From an uncultured Collinsella sp. (GTDB taxonomy: Bacteria; Actinomycetota; Coriobacteriia; Coriobacteriales; Coriobacteriaceae), in the NCBI GenBank assembly GCA_900758885.1, contig CAAETD010000025.1, positions 1 through 64,000 on the forward strand: a stretch of DNA of 64,000 nt. Reading direction: 5' to 3'. The position numbers were made by a program, and so were the translations under genes. A model generated the notes under the pieces. That model was not told where the DNA came from. It did not search any database and saw only the letters and a list, made by a program, of their open reading frames with translations. Every line of letters starts with the position of its first letter. Position 1 is the stretch's first letter. Of the stretch, positions 47,857-56,994 are shown piece by piece.

Positions 47857-48341
47857 CACGACACCTGCCAATCGAACGCGTTGTACTGATGCTCGATCTC
47901 GGCGATATGCCCGCCGCGAATGGTGACACCCACTGCATCGAAGCGGATCGCCTTGAGCGGATAGTGCTCCATGAGATAGCAACTTGCGATACGGCGATAC
48001 CGACGCTGCTTTTGGGCATCCACGGCCTCCTCGGGAAAGACCCGCGTGGTGCAATCCAGGGCGACGCGCCTGGTCTTGACCTCGGCCATCACCACGACAT
48101 CGTCAAGCTCATCGAGCAACACCAGGTCGGCCTCGCCCTCAGTGCAACGATAGCCCTGCTCCAGCAAGGTGTAGCCGCGCTCGTTAAAGTAGTCGATGGT
48201 GATCAGCTCGCCCAGCATGCCCAGCTCGCGAGGACTGAGCCCCTTGATAAACTCGGGCGTCATCGCCCCGCAGTCGAGCTCGCCGTTTTCCCAACGCTCC
48301 TTGAGCTGCTGCGTCTTGCTCTTTTTGCTTGCGGCACTCAT
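47856..48341 (-). CDS. yraN: YraN / UPF0102 family nuclease-like protein
   Basis: This small protein has the restriction-endonuclease-like fold of the UPF0102 family, with the conserved LGMLGELITIDYFNERGY, EADLVLLDE and VMAEVKTRR (the D...E-K catalytic pattern). Its activity in cells is not settled. The 161 residues include about 40 extra, charged N-terminal residues. AAAGGAG precedes the ATG at 48341. The rnhB-yraN-comM-dprA order is widely conserved. Confidence 0.88.
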   Translation of the reverse strand: MSAASKKSKTQQLKERWENGELDCGAMTPEFIKGLSPRELGMLGELITIDYFNERGYTLLEQGYRCTEGEADLVLLDELDDVVVMAEVKTRRVALDCTTRVFPEEAVDAQKQRRYRRIASCYLMEHYPLKAIRFDAVGVTIRGGHIAEIEHQYNAFDWQVS

Positions 48342-48439
48342 GGGGTCTCCTTTCCAGCACACTGCATTGCCCCGATGATGAGGGCACCTTTCATGCGGGT
48401 AAGTACCGGAAGCAAACCAAAAGCTGACCAAATGCCGTC

Positions 48440-48482
48440 AAAAAACGGGCCGTACGCAGCAATGTTGTTGCATACGGCCCGC
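48440..48482 (-). terminator. Terminator of rnhB
   Basis: A stem of about 14 bp around GGGCCGTA/TACGGCCC is followed by TTTTTTG on the minus strand, about 50 bases after the rnhB stop. It separates rnhB from the yraN operon. Confidence 0.88.
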
Positions 48483-48530
48483 TACCAGCAGGTTTATAGA
48501 ATCCCAAAGGTCCCTGTCTCCACAATTGAC

Positions 48531-49319
48531 CTAGAAAAGGCGCTCAGTCTGCAGAAAGTTTCCGCAAAAGCTCACGCGGTGCAGCGGACAAAGTCCATGT
48601 TTGCGAATGGCCTCGATGTGCTCGGGACTCGCATAGCCCTTCGACTCGGCCAGATGGTACTCGGGATACTCGGCGTCGTACTCGACCATCATCTCGTCAC
48701 GCGTGACCTTGGCCATGATGGACGCCGCGGCGATGCAGGCGATTTTGGCATCGCCCTTCACCACATCGCGCTCGTTAGGAACGGCGCCCAGGGGGTTGCC
48801 GTCCATGAGGACGCAATCGGGCTCGAGCCCCGTATCGGCCACCGCACCCGCGACGGCGGTACGGATAGCGCGGGCCATACCCATCTCATCAATATCCTTA
48901 GGCGCGATATGGCAAAAACCGATCGCCCTCGCCACCTCGGCAATCTTCACTGAGAGCAACTCGCGGCGCGCGGGCGTGAGCTTTTTGGAATCGTTGATAC
49001 CCCAGACGCGCGGCTCCATAGGAAGACAGACGGCGCACACTGTCAAAGGACCGGCCACCGATCCGCGACCCACCTCGTCGACACCAACGACTACCCCATC
49101 GCCGCCTAGCTCATGCATAAGCTCATACATGTCATTGACGCGCTCGCGCTCGGCAAGCTCTTTGGCATGGCGTTTGAGGGCGCGTTCGCAAGCCTTGATC
49201 ACCTGCTGGCGCGGATCCTCGCGATAATGCTCCACGAGGGCGGGAATCTCCTCAAACGTAGCGCTCGCCAGCTCGCCAGCAACTTGCGATGCCGAAACCG
49301 AGCTCGTCATATTGGCCAT
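48531..49319 (-). CDS. rnhB: Ribonuclease HII
   Basis: RNase HII removes single ribonucleotides and RNA primers from DNA. The catalytic acidic residues lie in GVDEVGRGSVAGP (D and E), ILMD-like VLMDG and later in the helix around KVTRDEMM. The 262 residues include a roughly 80-residue N-terminal helical extension (REDPRQQVIKACERALKRHAKELAE) present in the Gram-positive subgroup. AAGGAGG lies seven bases before the ATG at 49319. Confidence 0.95.
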   Translation of the reverse strand: MANMTSSVSASQVAGELASATFEEIPALVEHYREDPRQQVIKACERALKRHAKELAERERVNDMYELMHELGGDGVVVGVDEVGRGSVAGPLTVCAVCLPMEPRVWGINDSKKLTPARRELLSVKIAEVARAIGFCHIAPKDIDEMGMARAIRTAVAGAVADTGLEPDCVLMDGNPLGAVPNERDVVKGDAKIACIAAASIMAKVTRDEMMVEYDAEYPEYHLAESKGYASPEHIEAIRKHGLCPLHRVSFCGNFLQTERLF

Positions 49320-49347
49320 ACCAGGCCCTCCTTGCATGCAAATCAGA

Positions 49348-49378
49348 TAAAAAGAAGGGCCACCCGAAGGTGACCCTT
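49348..49378 (-). terminator. Terminator of rplS
   Basis: AAGGGTCACC pairs with GGTGGCCCTT around a TTCG tetraloop, followed by CTTTTTATC on the minus strand. The UUCG-type loop makes it very stable. Confidence 0.9.
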
Positions 49379-49412
49379 ACGTCCAAACGAGTGGACAGAC
49401 GCTGCGATCTTC

Positions 49413-49754
49413 TTAGCGCTTCTCGGGGATGCGAGCAGCCTTGCCCACCTTGTCGCGGAGGTAGTACAGCTTGGCGCGACGGACGCGACCATGACGAACG
49501 ACCTCGAGCTTGGCGATCTTGGGGCTGTGAAGCGGGAAGGTACGCTCAACACCGACACCGAAGGACATCTTGCGGACGGTGAAGGTCTCGCGGGCACCGG
49601 CGCCGGCCATGCGGATGACGTCGCCCTGGAAGACCTGGATGCGCTCGCGGTCGCCTTCCTTAATGCGGTAGTGAACCTTGACGTTGTCGGCGACGCGAAC
49701 CTGAGGAATGTCCTCGCGGATCTGCTGACGCTCGATTGCGCGGATGTAATCCAT
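49413..49754 (-). CDS. rplS: 50S ribosomal protein L19
   Basis: L19 lies at the subunit interface. The 113 residues include [43 protein letters not shown] and the basic end [18 protein letters not shown]. The ATG at 49754 has AAGGAA about seven bases upstream. In most bacteria it follows trmD; here about 7 kb of other genes intervene, and it has its own promoter and terminator. Confidence 0.97.
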   Translation of the reverse strand: MDYIRAIERQQIREDIPQVRVADNVKVHYRIKEGDRERIQVFQGDVIRMAGAGARETFTVRKMSFGVGVERTFPLHSPKIAKLEVVRHGRVRRAKLYYLRDKVGKAARIPEKR

Positions 49755-49823
49755 GTGCAATTCCTTACTCTTCTAGAGGTGCCGTACCACCATGGCCGGC
49801 ACGTAGTTGAACAAACGTATTTG

Positions 49824-49851
49824 AGTATACACGCGCGGGTTTCTGCTGCAA
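49824..49851 (-). promoter_or_regulatory. Promoter of rplS
   Basis: TTGCAG (49851-49846), a 16-base spacer and TATACT (49829-49824) on the minus strand match the primary sigma consensus well. The leader would be about 65 bases. Confidence 0.65.
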
Positions 49852-49897
49852 GAACAATTTTTTACGCAGACAAAAAGACAAAACCCGCACATGATAA

Positions 49898-49925
49898 CCG
49901 CCCTTCTCACAAATGAGACGGGCGG
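49898..49925 (-). terminator. Probable terminator of ppdK
   Basis: CCGCCC pairs with GGGCGG, and inside that TCTCA pairs with TGAGA, around a short loop. It is followed on the minus strand by TTATC. It lies 40 bases after the ppdK stop; the T-run is poor. Confidence 0.55.
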
Positions 49926-49964
49926 CATGAAGGGGGGCTACACCAGGCGTCTACGCCCAAAACG

Positions 49965-52715
49965 TTAGGCGGAACGCTTGGCCTCGAGCTTGGCCTGGGC
50001 GGCCGCAAGACGTGCGAGGGGTACGCGATAGGGCGAGCAGGACACGTAATCCACGTCGGCCACGTTAAACAGGCCCTTGATGGACTTGGGGTCGCCGCCG
50101 TGCTCGCCGCACACGCCAAAGTGCATGTCGGGATTGGTGGCGCGACCCTTCTCGACGGCCATGCGCACCAGCTCGAGTACCGCCGAGTCGATGGTCTCGA
50201 AGGGGTTGTCCTTCAAAATCTTCTTGTGCATGTACAGCGGGATGAACTTGGCCTCGGCGTCGTCGCGGGAGAAGCCGAAGGTCGTCTGCGTGAGGTCGTT
50301 GGTGCCAAAGCAGAAGAAGTCGGCATGATGGGCGATCTCGTCGGCAACCATGCAGGCACGCGGCAGCTCGAGCATCGTGCCCACGGGAATGTTGAGCTCG
50401 ACGCCCTCCTCGGCGGATACCTCGGCGATGACACGCTCAATGACCTCGCGCGTCTGGACATGCTCGGCCGTAATGGAGACGAGCGGAACCATGATCTCGG
50501 GGCGCGGGTCGACGCCTTCCTTAATGAGGCGGGCGGCAGCCGTTGCGACGGCACGGACCTGCATGAGCGGCAGATCGCCAAAGACGACGGACAGGCGCAC
50601 GCCGCGCAGGCCAAGCATCGGGTTGGACTCGACCATGCTGTCAATACGACGCAGGCGGGCACGCAGGGCAGTGAGCTCCTCCTCGGGAGCGCCGGCGGCC
50701 TCCTCCTTGGTGATGGCGACCTCGAGCTCGCGGGGATTATCCAAGAACTCGTGCAGCGGCGGATCGAGCAGGCGAACGACCACATCGCGACCGGACATGG
50801 TCTTGAACATCGCCAGGAAGTCCTCGGTCTGAACCTTGAGCAGGTCGGCCAGGGCCTGCTGCTTCACGGTCTCTTCGTCAGACAGGATAAAGCACTGGAT
50901 GATGTTCTTGCGGTCGCCCAAGAACATATGCTCGGTGCGGCACAGACCGATGGCCTCGGCGCCAAATTCGAGTGCGAGTGCAGCATCCTCGGGGCTGTCG
51001 GCGTTGACGCGCACATGGTTGGCGTGACCGTCGGTCTCGTCCAAACGGATCTCGTCGGCCCAGGACAGGATGCTGTCCAGGTCGCCGGTGAGCTCGGCCG
51101 AGACCAGGTCAACGGCGCCGTCGACGACGATGCCCTGGGTGCCGTCGATGGAGATGACATCGCCCTCGTGCAGCACGCGATCGCTACCCTCGATGCGCAC
51201 GACCTTCTCGGCGGCGTCGATATGGAAGCGCTCGACACCGCAGACGCAGGGCGTACCCATGCCGCGGGCGATAACGGCGGCATGGCTCGTCTTACCGCCA
51301 TGGCTGGTCAGAATGCCCTCGGCGGCAACCATGCCCTTCAGGTCGTCGGGGTTGGTCTCCCAGCGAACCAGGATGACCTTGTGGCCCTCGTTGGCGCGCG
51401 CGACGGCGTCATCACTCGAGAACACGACCTCGCCCACGGCGGCGCCGGGGCTGGCATTGAGGCCGGTAGCAAGTGCCTCGTACTTCTTGGAGGCATCGAA
51501 CTGCGGATGCAAGAGCTGGTCGAGCTGCGCAGGGTCGATGCGGCTGACGGCCTCCTCGCGAGTGATCAGGCCCTCCTCGACCATCTCGATAGCGATGCGC
51601 AGCGCGGCGGTGGCGGTACGCTTGCCCACGCGGGTCTGGAGCATCCAGAGCTTGCCCTGCTCGATGGTGAACTCGATATCGCACATATCGCGATAATGAT
51701 CCTCGAGCGTCAGGAACACGCGCTCGAGCTCCTCGCCTGCGGAATCGAGCCCCGGGGTGGTCTTGAGGTCAGCGATAGGCTCAGTGTTGCGGATGCCAGC
51801 GACAACGTCCTCGCCTTGGGCATTAACCAAAAAGTCACCGTAGAACTCCTTGGTGCCGTCGGCCGGGTTGCGCGTAAAGGCAACACCGGTCGCAGAGGTC
51901 TCGCCCTTGTTGCCAAAGGCCATGGCCTGGACGTTGACGGCGGTGCCGAGCTCGTCGGAGATGCCGTGCTGTTTGCGATAGATGCAGGCGCGCTCGTTCA
52001 TCCAGCTGCCAAAGACGGCCTGGATGGCAAGGCGCAGCTGGAGCTCCGGATCGTGTGGGAAGACGGGCTTGCCATCGGCGACCTCGAGCTCGGGATACAG
52101 GGCGGCATCGACGTTCTCGGAGAAGATGCCCTTAAAGGTCTCGACGAGTTCCTGCAGGTCCTCGGCCGAAAGCTCGGAATCGACGCGAACGCCGGCGACC
52201 AGGCGGGCCTGGGTCAGGGCGTTCTCGAACAGGTCGGCATCGACACCCATGACGACGTTGGAGAACATCTGGATAAAGCGACGATAGCTATCCCAGGCAA
52301 AACGCGGGTTCTGCGTCTGCGCGATGAGGCCCTGGACGGAATCGTCATTGAGGCCCAAGTTGAGGACCGTGTCCATCATACCGGGCATGGAGAACGGAGC
52401 GCCCGAACGAACCGACACGAGCAGCGGATCGGAGGCGTCGCCGAGCTTCTTGCCGCAGCGGGCCTCGAGGTCCGCCTCGGCGGCAACGATCTCATCGAGT
52501 GCGCCCTCGGGCCACACGTTGCCGGCACCGGAGTACTCGACGCAAGTCTGGCAGGTAATGGTAAAGCCACCGGGAACCGGCAGGCCGATACGGCTCATCT
52601 CGGCAAGGTTAGCGCCTTTGCCGCCAAGCACGAAGTTCATGGACTTGTCGCCCTCGGTGACACAGGTGCCCTGGGCGTCGGTTCCAAAACGGTAAACCCT
52701 CTTGCAATCGCTCAC
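49965..52715 (-). CDS. ppdK: Pyruvate, phosphate dikinase
   Basis: PPDK reversibly interconverts pyruvate, ATP and phosphate with PEP, AMP and PPi; in anaerobes it can run towards ATP. Its 916 residues have the nucleotide-binding GGKGANLAEM at the N-terminus and the swivelling phospho-His domain LTSHGGKTSHAAVIARG with its catalytic His near residue 478. The C-terminal PEP-binding barrel includes the Cys of GVCGEHGGD. The GTG start has GGAAGGGG upstream. Its regulator lies just upstream on the same strand, separated by a 298-base spacer. Confidence 0.98.
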   Translation of the reverse strand: MSDCKRVYRFGTDAQGTCVTEGDKSMNFVLGGKGANLAEMSRIGLPVPGGFTITCQTCVEYSGAGNVWPEGALDEIVAAEADLEARCGKKLGDASDPLLVSVRSGAPFSMPGMMDTVLNLGLNDDSVQGLIAQTQNPRFAWDSYRRFIQMFSNVVMGVDADLFENALTQARLVAGVRVDSELSAEDLQELVETFKGIFSENVDAALYPELEVADGKPVFPHDPELQLRLAIQAVFGSWMNERACIYRKQHGISDELGTAVNVQAMAFGNKGETSATGVAFTRNPADGTKEFYGDFLVNAQGEDVVAGIRNTEPIADLKTTPGLDSAGEELERVFLTLEDHYRDMCDIEFTIEQGKLWMLQTRVGKRTATAALRIAIEMVEEGLITREEAVSRIDPAQLDQLLHPQFDASKKYEALATGLNASPGAAVGEVVFSSDDAVARANEGHKVILVRWETNPDDLKGMVAAEGILTSHGGKTSHAAVIARGMGTPCVCGVERFHIDAAEKVVRIEGSDRVLHEGDVISIDGTQGIVVDGAVDLVSAELTGDLDSILSWADEIRLDETDGHANHVRVNADSPEDAALALEFGAEAIGLCRTEHMFLGDRKNIIQCFILSDEETVKQQALADLLKVQTEDFLAMFKTMSGRDVVVRLLDPPLHEFLDNPRELEVAITKEEAAGAPEEELTALRARLRRIDSMVESNPMLGLRGVRLSVVFGDLPLMQVRAVATAAARLIKEGVDPRPEIMVPLVSITAEHVQTREVIERVIAEVSAEEGVELNIPVGTMLELPRACMVADEIAHHADFFCFGTNDLTQTTFGFSRDDAEAKFIPLYMHKKILKDNPFETIDSAVLELVRMAVEKGRATNPDMHFGVCGEHGGDPKSIKGLFNVADVDYVSCSPYRVPLARLAAAQAKLEAKRSA

Positions 52716-52790
52716 GATACTTCCCCTTCCATGCGCTTACGCGCACGACCGTGGTAACGAATCGACCCGCCAGATGCGGGCCGTGAGGGA

Positions 52791-52819
52791 ACTATACGGC
52801 GGGTTTTGAGCGGGCTTAA
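52791..52819 (-). promoter_or_regulatory. Possible ppdK promoter
   Basis: TATAGT (52796-52791) is preceded at 17 bases by TTAAGC, a weak -35. The RNA leader would be about 70 bases. The phased repeats described next lie just upstream. Confidence 0.4.
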
Positions 52820-52837
52820 GCAGAGGATGCGCGGTTT

Positions 52838-52928
52838 GGTAAACGTGCTAAAACTGGCGGTAAACGGTAGGTAAAGGTGGTTACCTTATGAAGAGACCAA
52901 TGCAAGAGAATTGCAGGTCAAATGCAAG
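52838..52928. promoter_or_regulatory. Phased direct repeats upstream of ppdK
   Basis: GGTAAACG (52838), GGTAAACGG (52859) and GGTAAAGG (52870) are spaced 21 and 11 bases apart, that is two turns and one turn of the helix. Further out AATGCAAG occurs at 52899 and 52921, again 22 bases apart, and CTTTACC at 52944 is an inverted copy of the first motif. Same-face spacing suggests cooperative binding of a regulator. The rest of the ppdK-regulator spacer (52716-53013) shows no gene. Confidence 0.45.
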
Positions 52929-53013
52929 TTTTTTGCTAAATCGCTTTACCAATATCGTGCATTATTTTTAGGTAGTCTTTTTGAGACGGTGCATTTTTAG
53001 CTACCGAAATGAG

Positions 53014-53889
53014 TTAACTTTGCTGGGCTCGGCGGGCGGTTCGGCGGGCACGGGCTTCTTGGATTTCCTCAAAGTGGCTGATGATCTCGGCAGCGCTCTC
53101 CTCGATAGCCTTGCCGTCGGTACGCACCACAAAGCAGCCTAGCCGCTTCATGAGGGCACGAGCTTCCTCAAGCTCGCTGCGCACACTCTCGGGCTCGGCA
53201 TAGGAGCCGGCAACGGCACGAGCGTAGTCATCGCCCAAGCGGCTATCGCGAATTTCGGAAATCACATCGACGGTCGAAATCAGGCCGAACAGGCGCATCG
53301 GGTCAACCTCGTAAATCGACTTCGGTGGCTCCATGCCATGGGCCAAAGGAACATTGGCAACCTTGTAACCCTGATAGGCCAAATACATCGACAGCGGCGT
53401 CTTGGACGTGCGCGATACACCCAGCAGCACGATATCGGCCCCCGAAAGGTCGTCGCAGCCGCGTCCATCATCGTGCTCAACGAAATACTCCATGGCCTCG
53501 ATACGATGGAAATAGCGGTCATCGGTCCTGTGAATCACGCCCGCAACGCCTTTGGGCGGCACACCGATGAGCGACGACAGCACGGCAAGCGTCGGGCCAA
53601 TCAGGTCGACTGAACGAATATGCAGCATACCCAGGTAATCGAGCACGCGGGCGCGAAGCGCCGGATCGACAATGGTGTGAAACACGGCAATATCGCGATG
53701 GTCGGCATCGACGCGCGGGCCCACAAACGACTCCACCTGCTCCACCGAGGTCACCTTGGGCAGGCGCAACAAACGAAAAGCCCCTTCATCAAATTGCCCG
53801 GACGCCGCAAGCACCACCTCACAAGCGGTATCACCGAGCGAGTCGGAGATAACGATAACGGTGGGACGAGCGGTGACCGGGCAATCCAT
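53014..53889 (-). CDS. Pyruvate, phosphate dikinase regulatory protein (PSRP)
   Basis: PSRP (DUF299) is a bifunctional enzyme that inactivates PPDK by ADP-dependent phosphorylation of a Thr and reactivates it by Pi-dependent dephosphorylation. The 291 residues show the family P-loop GVSRTSKTPLSMYLA near residue 157, the N-terminal VIVISDSLGDTA, and HRTDDRYFHRIEAMEYFVEHDDG. AAGGAG precedes the ATG. It follows glyS by 34 bases and precedes ppdK, its likely target. Confidence 0.94.
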   Translation of the reverse strand: MDCPVTARPTVIVISDSLGDTACEVVLAASGQFDEGAFRLLRLPKVTSVEQVESFVGPRVDADHRDIAVFHTIVDPALRARVLDYLGMLHIRSVDLIGPTLAVLSSLIGVPPKGVAGVIHRTDDRYFHRIEAMEYFVEHDDGRGCDDLSGADIVLLGVSRTSKTPLSMYLAYQGYKVANVPLAHGMEPPKSIYEVDPMRLFGLISTVDVISEIRDSRLGDDYARAVAGSYAEPESVRSELEEARALMKRLGCFVVRTDGKAIEESAAEIISHFEEIQEARARRTARRAQQS

Positions 53890-53923
53890 GCGGGGCTCCT
53901 TTTGCGCTTACGCGCAGGCTAGC

Positions 53924-56020
53924 TTACTTTTTGCGGGCAAGCTCACCGATGTTGGCGATGCCGGAGAAAACGGCCTCGAAGCGGTTGAGCAGCTTAAGGC
54001 GATTATCGCGAAGCTGCTCGTCCTTGTCCATGACCATAACCTCATCGAAGAAACGGTCGATGGGCGCGCGCAGGGCGGCGAGGGCAGCAAATGCGGCCGG
54101 GTAGTCCTCGGCAGCAAGGGCGGCATCGACAGCGGTCTGAGCGGCCTCGGAGGCATCGGCAAGCGCGAGCTCGGCCTCGCCCATCAGGCTGCGGTCGTAC
54201 TCCGCACCCAGCTCGGGCTTGGAGATGTGTGCGGCGCGGGCATAGGCCGTAGCCAGGTTGTCGAACGTCTCGGCGTCGTTCTTGCGGGCCTCGTCGAGGG
54301 CGGCGCAGCGGGCGAAGAAGACGGACGAAGCGATGATGTGCACCGCGGAGACGGCGGCAACGGTATCGGCCGGGATCTTTTCGTCGCGGGCCATGCTCAC
54401 CAGGCGGCCATGGAAGAAGTCACGAACCTGCTGGGCGACCTCGGCGGCGTCGAACTCAATGCCCTGCTCACTGTAGAGCTCGAGGGCGAAGTCGATGAGC
54501 GACGTGGGGTCGATCGGCAGGCGGTCGCGCAGGATGTTGATGATGCCGATAGCAGCACGACGCAGCGCGTAGGGGTCGGAGGAGCCGGTCGGGGGCTCGC
54601 CGATGGCAAAGATACCGGCGATGGTATCGAGCTTATCGGCGCAGGCCACGATGCAGCCAGCGGTGCCCTCGGGCAGCTCATCGCCGGCGAAGCGGGGACG
54701 ATAATGATCGCGAATGGCGTGGGCGACCTCGTCGTTCTCCCCCATCGCGGTCGCGTAATAACCGCCCATCACGCCCTGCTGGCTCGTGAACTCGACGACG
54801 GCGTTGGATACCAGGTCGGCCTTGCACAGGTGCGCGGCGCGAGCGGCATCGGCTGCCAGGTGAGCACCCAGGTGTGCCTCACGGGCAATAGCGAGCGCGA
54901 GCTGCTCGATGCGCTCGGACTTGGCGAGCACGCTACCGAGCTTCTCCTGGAAGGCAACCTTGGCCAGACGCTCACGGAACTCGTCGAGGGAGATCTTCAA
55001 GTCCTCCTCGTAGAAGAACTTGGCATCGTCCAGACGGGCACGCACAACGCGCTCGTTGCCGTCGATCACGCGCTCGGCGTTCTCGGGCTTGCTGTTGGAA
55101 ACGACCACGAACTCACGCGTGAGCTTGCCCTCGCCGTCATAGATCGGGAAGTAGCGCTGGTTGGTGAGCATGGACTCGCAGATGATCTCGTGCGGGACCT
55201 TGAGGAACTCCTCATCGAAGGTACCGACGAGCACCGTCGGCCACTCGCAGAGGTTAATGACCTCCTCGAAGACCTTCTTGGGCGTGTCGACATGACAGCC
55301 GGGGCGAGCGGCCTCGACCTCGGCGATACCGGCGAGGATGGCCTCACGACGACGCTCGGCAGAAAGCACGCCGGCGTCCTCGAGCACCTGCTCGTAGACG
55401 GCGGGGCTGGCAACAACATGGTCACCAGGGCCAAGCACGCGATGACCACGCGTGGTGTTGCCACTCGTCACGTCGGCAAACGACACGGGCACAACGTCCT
55501 CGCCCAGAAGACAGCAGATCCAACGGACCGGACGCACGAACGTGGCGTGCTCGTGGCCCCAGCGCTGGGAGCGGTAGTTGGGCCACTGCAGGCCGGCGAT
55601 GGTCTTCTCGCACAGAGCGGTCAGAATCGGCGTAGCCGGTGCGGAGGGAATGTTCTTCTCGGCGAACACATACTCGCGACCGTCGGTGTCCTCGCGACGG
55701 ACCAGGTCCTCGGCAGCCACACCGCACTTGCGGGCGAAGCCCTGGGCGGCCTTGGTGGCGTTGCCGTCGGCATCAAACGCAATGTTGGCCGCGGGGCCAC
55801 GCTTGACCTCGTGAACCTCATCGGTCGCGGTGGCAACGTCGGCAACGAGTGCAGCCAGGCGACGCGGGCTCGAAATCACGCGGACCTCGCCGTGGGCCAG
55901 ACCGGCCTCGTCGAGACCCTTGGCGATCATGGTGCCAAGCTGCTTGACGGCATTGTTCAGCGGTGCAGAGGGCATTTCCTCCGTACCGATCTCAAACAGG
56001 AAATCCTTAGCGTCTGCCAT
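53924..56020 (-). CDS. glyS: Glycyl-tRNA synthetase beta subunit
   Basis: GlyS provides tRNA binding for the alpha2-beta2 GlyRS. The 698 residues show FEIGTEEMPSAPL near the N-terminus, the pre-middle sequence WRWGHEHATFVRPVRW-like (QRWGHEHATFVRP), and a HD-like and DALR-type C-terminus with IDRFFDEVMVMD. It is three bases after glyQ. Bacteria use either this type or a single-chain eukaryote-like enzyme. Confidence 0.97.
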   Translation of the reverse strand: MADAKDFLFEIGTEEMPSAPLNNAVKQLGTMIAKGLDEAGLAHGEVRVISSPRRLAALVADVATATDEVHEVKRGPAANIAFDADGNATKAAQGFARKCGVAAEDLVRREDTDGREYVFAEKNIPSAPATPILTALCEKTIAGLQWPNYRSQRWGHEHATFVRPVRWICCLLGEDVVPVSFADVTSGNTTRGHRVLGPGDHVVASPAVYEQVLEDAGVLSAERRREAILAGIAEVEAARPGCHVDTPKKVFEEVINLCEWPTVLVGTFDEEFLKVPHEIICESMLTNQRYFPIYDGEGKLTREFVVVSNSKPENAERVIDGNERVVRARLDDAKFFYEEDLKISLDEFRERLAKVAFQEKLGSVLAKSERIEQLALAIAREAHLGAHLAADAARAAHLCKADLVSNAVVEFTSQQGVMGGYYATAMGENDEVAHAIRDHYRPRFAGDELPEGTAGCIVACADKLDTIAGIFAIGEPPTGSSDPYALRRAAIGIINILRDRLPIDPTSLIDFALELYSEQGIEFDAAEVAQQVRDFFHGRLVSMARDEKIPADTVAAVSAVHIIASSVFFARCAALDEARKNDAETFDNLATAYARAAHISKPELGAEYDRSLMGEAELALADASEAAQTAVDAALAAEDYPAAFAALAALRAPIDRFFDEVMVMDKDEQLRDNRLKLLNRFEAVFSGIANIGELARKK

Positions 56021-56023
56021 GGC

Positions 56024-56935
56024 TTACGCCACCTCGCCTTCCTGGTCGGCATTCTCGTTGACTCCGGCGACCTCGGCCATGTAGGCCTCGCAGCACGCCT
56101 TGGCGACGGCGCGGACGCGCAGGATGTAGTTAGCACGCTCGACCGCGGACAGCGCGCCACGGGCATCGAGCAGGTTGAAAGCGTGGCTGCACTTCATGAC
56201 ACAGTCGTACGCCGGCAGCGGCAGCTTTCGCTCCAGGCAGGAATGGCACTCGGCCTCGTAGTCGTCAAACTTCTGACGCATCATCTCGACGTTGGCGACC
56301 TCAAAGTTATAAGCGCTGAACTCGCGCTCGTTCTCGAGGAACACGTCGCCGTAGGTCATGGGCGTGCCGTCGGGCAGGTAGCTCCACACCAGGTCGTAGA
56401 CCGAGTTGACGCCCTGGGCATACATGGCGATACGCTCCAGGCCGTAGGTGATCTCGACGGGCACGGGGTCGACCTCGATGCCGCCCACCTGCTGGAAGTA
56501 CGTAAACTGCGTGACCTCCATGCCGTTGAGCCAGACCTCCCAGCCAAGGCCCCAGGCGCCCAGGGTCGGGCTCTCCCAGTCGTCCTCGACAAAGCGGACG
56601 TCATGGTCGTTGGGGTCCAGGCCAATGGCGGCCAGTGAACCCAGGTAGAGCTCCTGGGCGTTGACCGGCGAGGGCTTGATGAGCACCTGGAACTGATAGT
56701 AGTGCTGCATGCGGTTGGGGTTCTCGCCGTAGCGGCCGTCGGCGGGACGGCGGCAGGGCTGCGCATAGCAGGTGCGCCACTCGGCGGGACCGAGCGAGCG
56801 CAGCGTGGTCGCGGTATGGAAGGTACCGGCACCGACCTCGGAGTCATAGGGCTGCATAATGACGCAGCCCTGCTCGCCCCAGTACTGCTGGAGGCGCAGG
56901 ATGATGTCTTGGAAGGAAAGCGATGAAGCGTTCAT
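56024..56935 (-). CDS. glyQ: Glycyl-tRNA synthetase alpha subunit
   Basis: GlyQ carries the class II catalytic core. The 303 residues contain [31 protein letters not shown], the motif 2 region [14 protein letters not shown] and [23 protein letters not shown]. It leads glyQ-glyS-PSRP. Confidence 0.98.
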   Translation of the reverse strand: MNASSLSFQDIILRLQQYWGEQGCVIMQPYDSEVGAGTFHTATTLRSLGPAEWRTCYAQPCRRPADGRYGENPNRMQHYYQFQVLIKPSPVNAQELYLGSLAAIGLDPNDHDVRFVEDDWESPTLGAWGLGWEVWLNGMEVTQFTYFQQVGGIEVDPVPVEITYGLERIAMYAQGVNSVYDLVWSYLPDGTPMTYGDVFLENEREFSAYNFEVANVEMMRQKFDDYEAECHSCLERKLPLPAYDCVMKCSHAFNLLDARGALSAVERANYILRVRAVAKACCEAYMAEVAGVNENADQEGEVA

Positions 56936-56981
56936 GCCTCTAATATCCCCTCGTCGAAACGATTACACGGTTAGGTACTGT

Positions 56982-56987
56982 ACTATA
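56982..56987 (-). promoter_or_regulatory. Possible -10 of the glyQS promoter
   Basis: TATAGT on the minus strand lies 47 bases before the glyQ ATG, in the only spacer between lepB and glyQ. No good -35 is visible. Confidence 0.35.
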
Positions 56988-56994
56988 GCGGTTT

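Noticed and set aside
50100..52757. Long plus-strand frame opposite ppdK, and similar frames opposite glyS and proS/ispG
   Set aside because: Same reason: compositionally biased products running antisense to certain genes.
52716..53013. Small RNA or riboswitch between ppdK and its regulator
   Set aside because: I found repeats but no stable, extended secondary structure or terminator.
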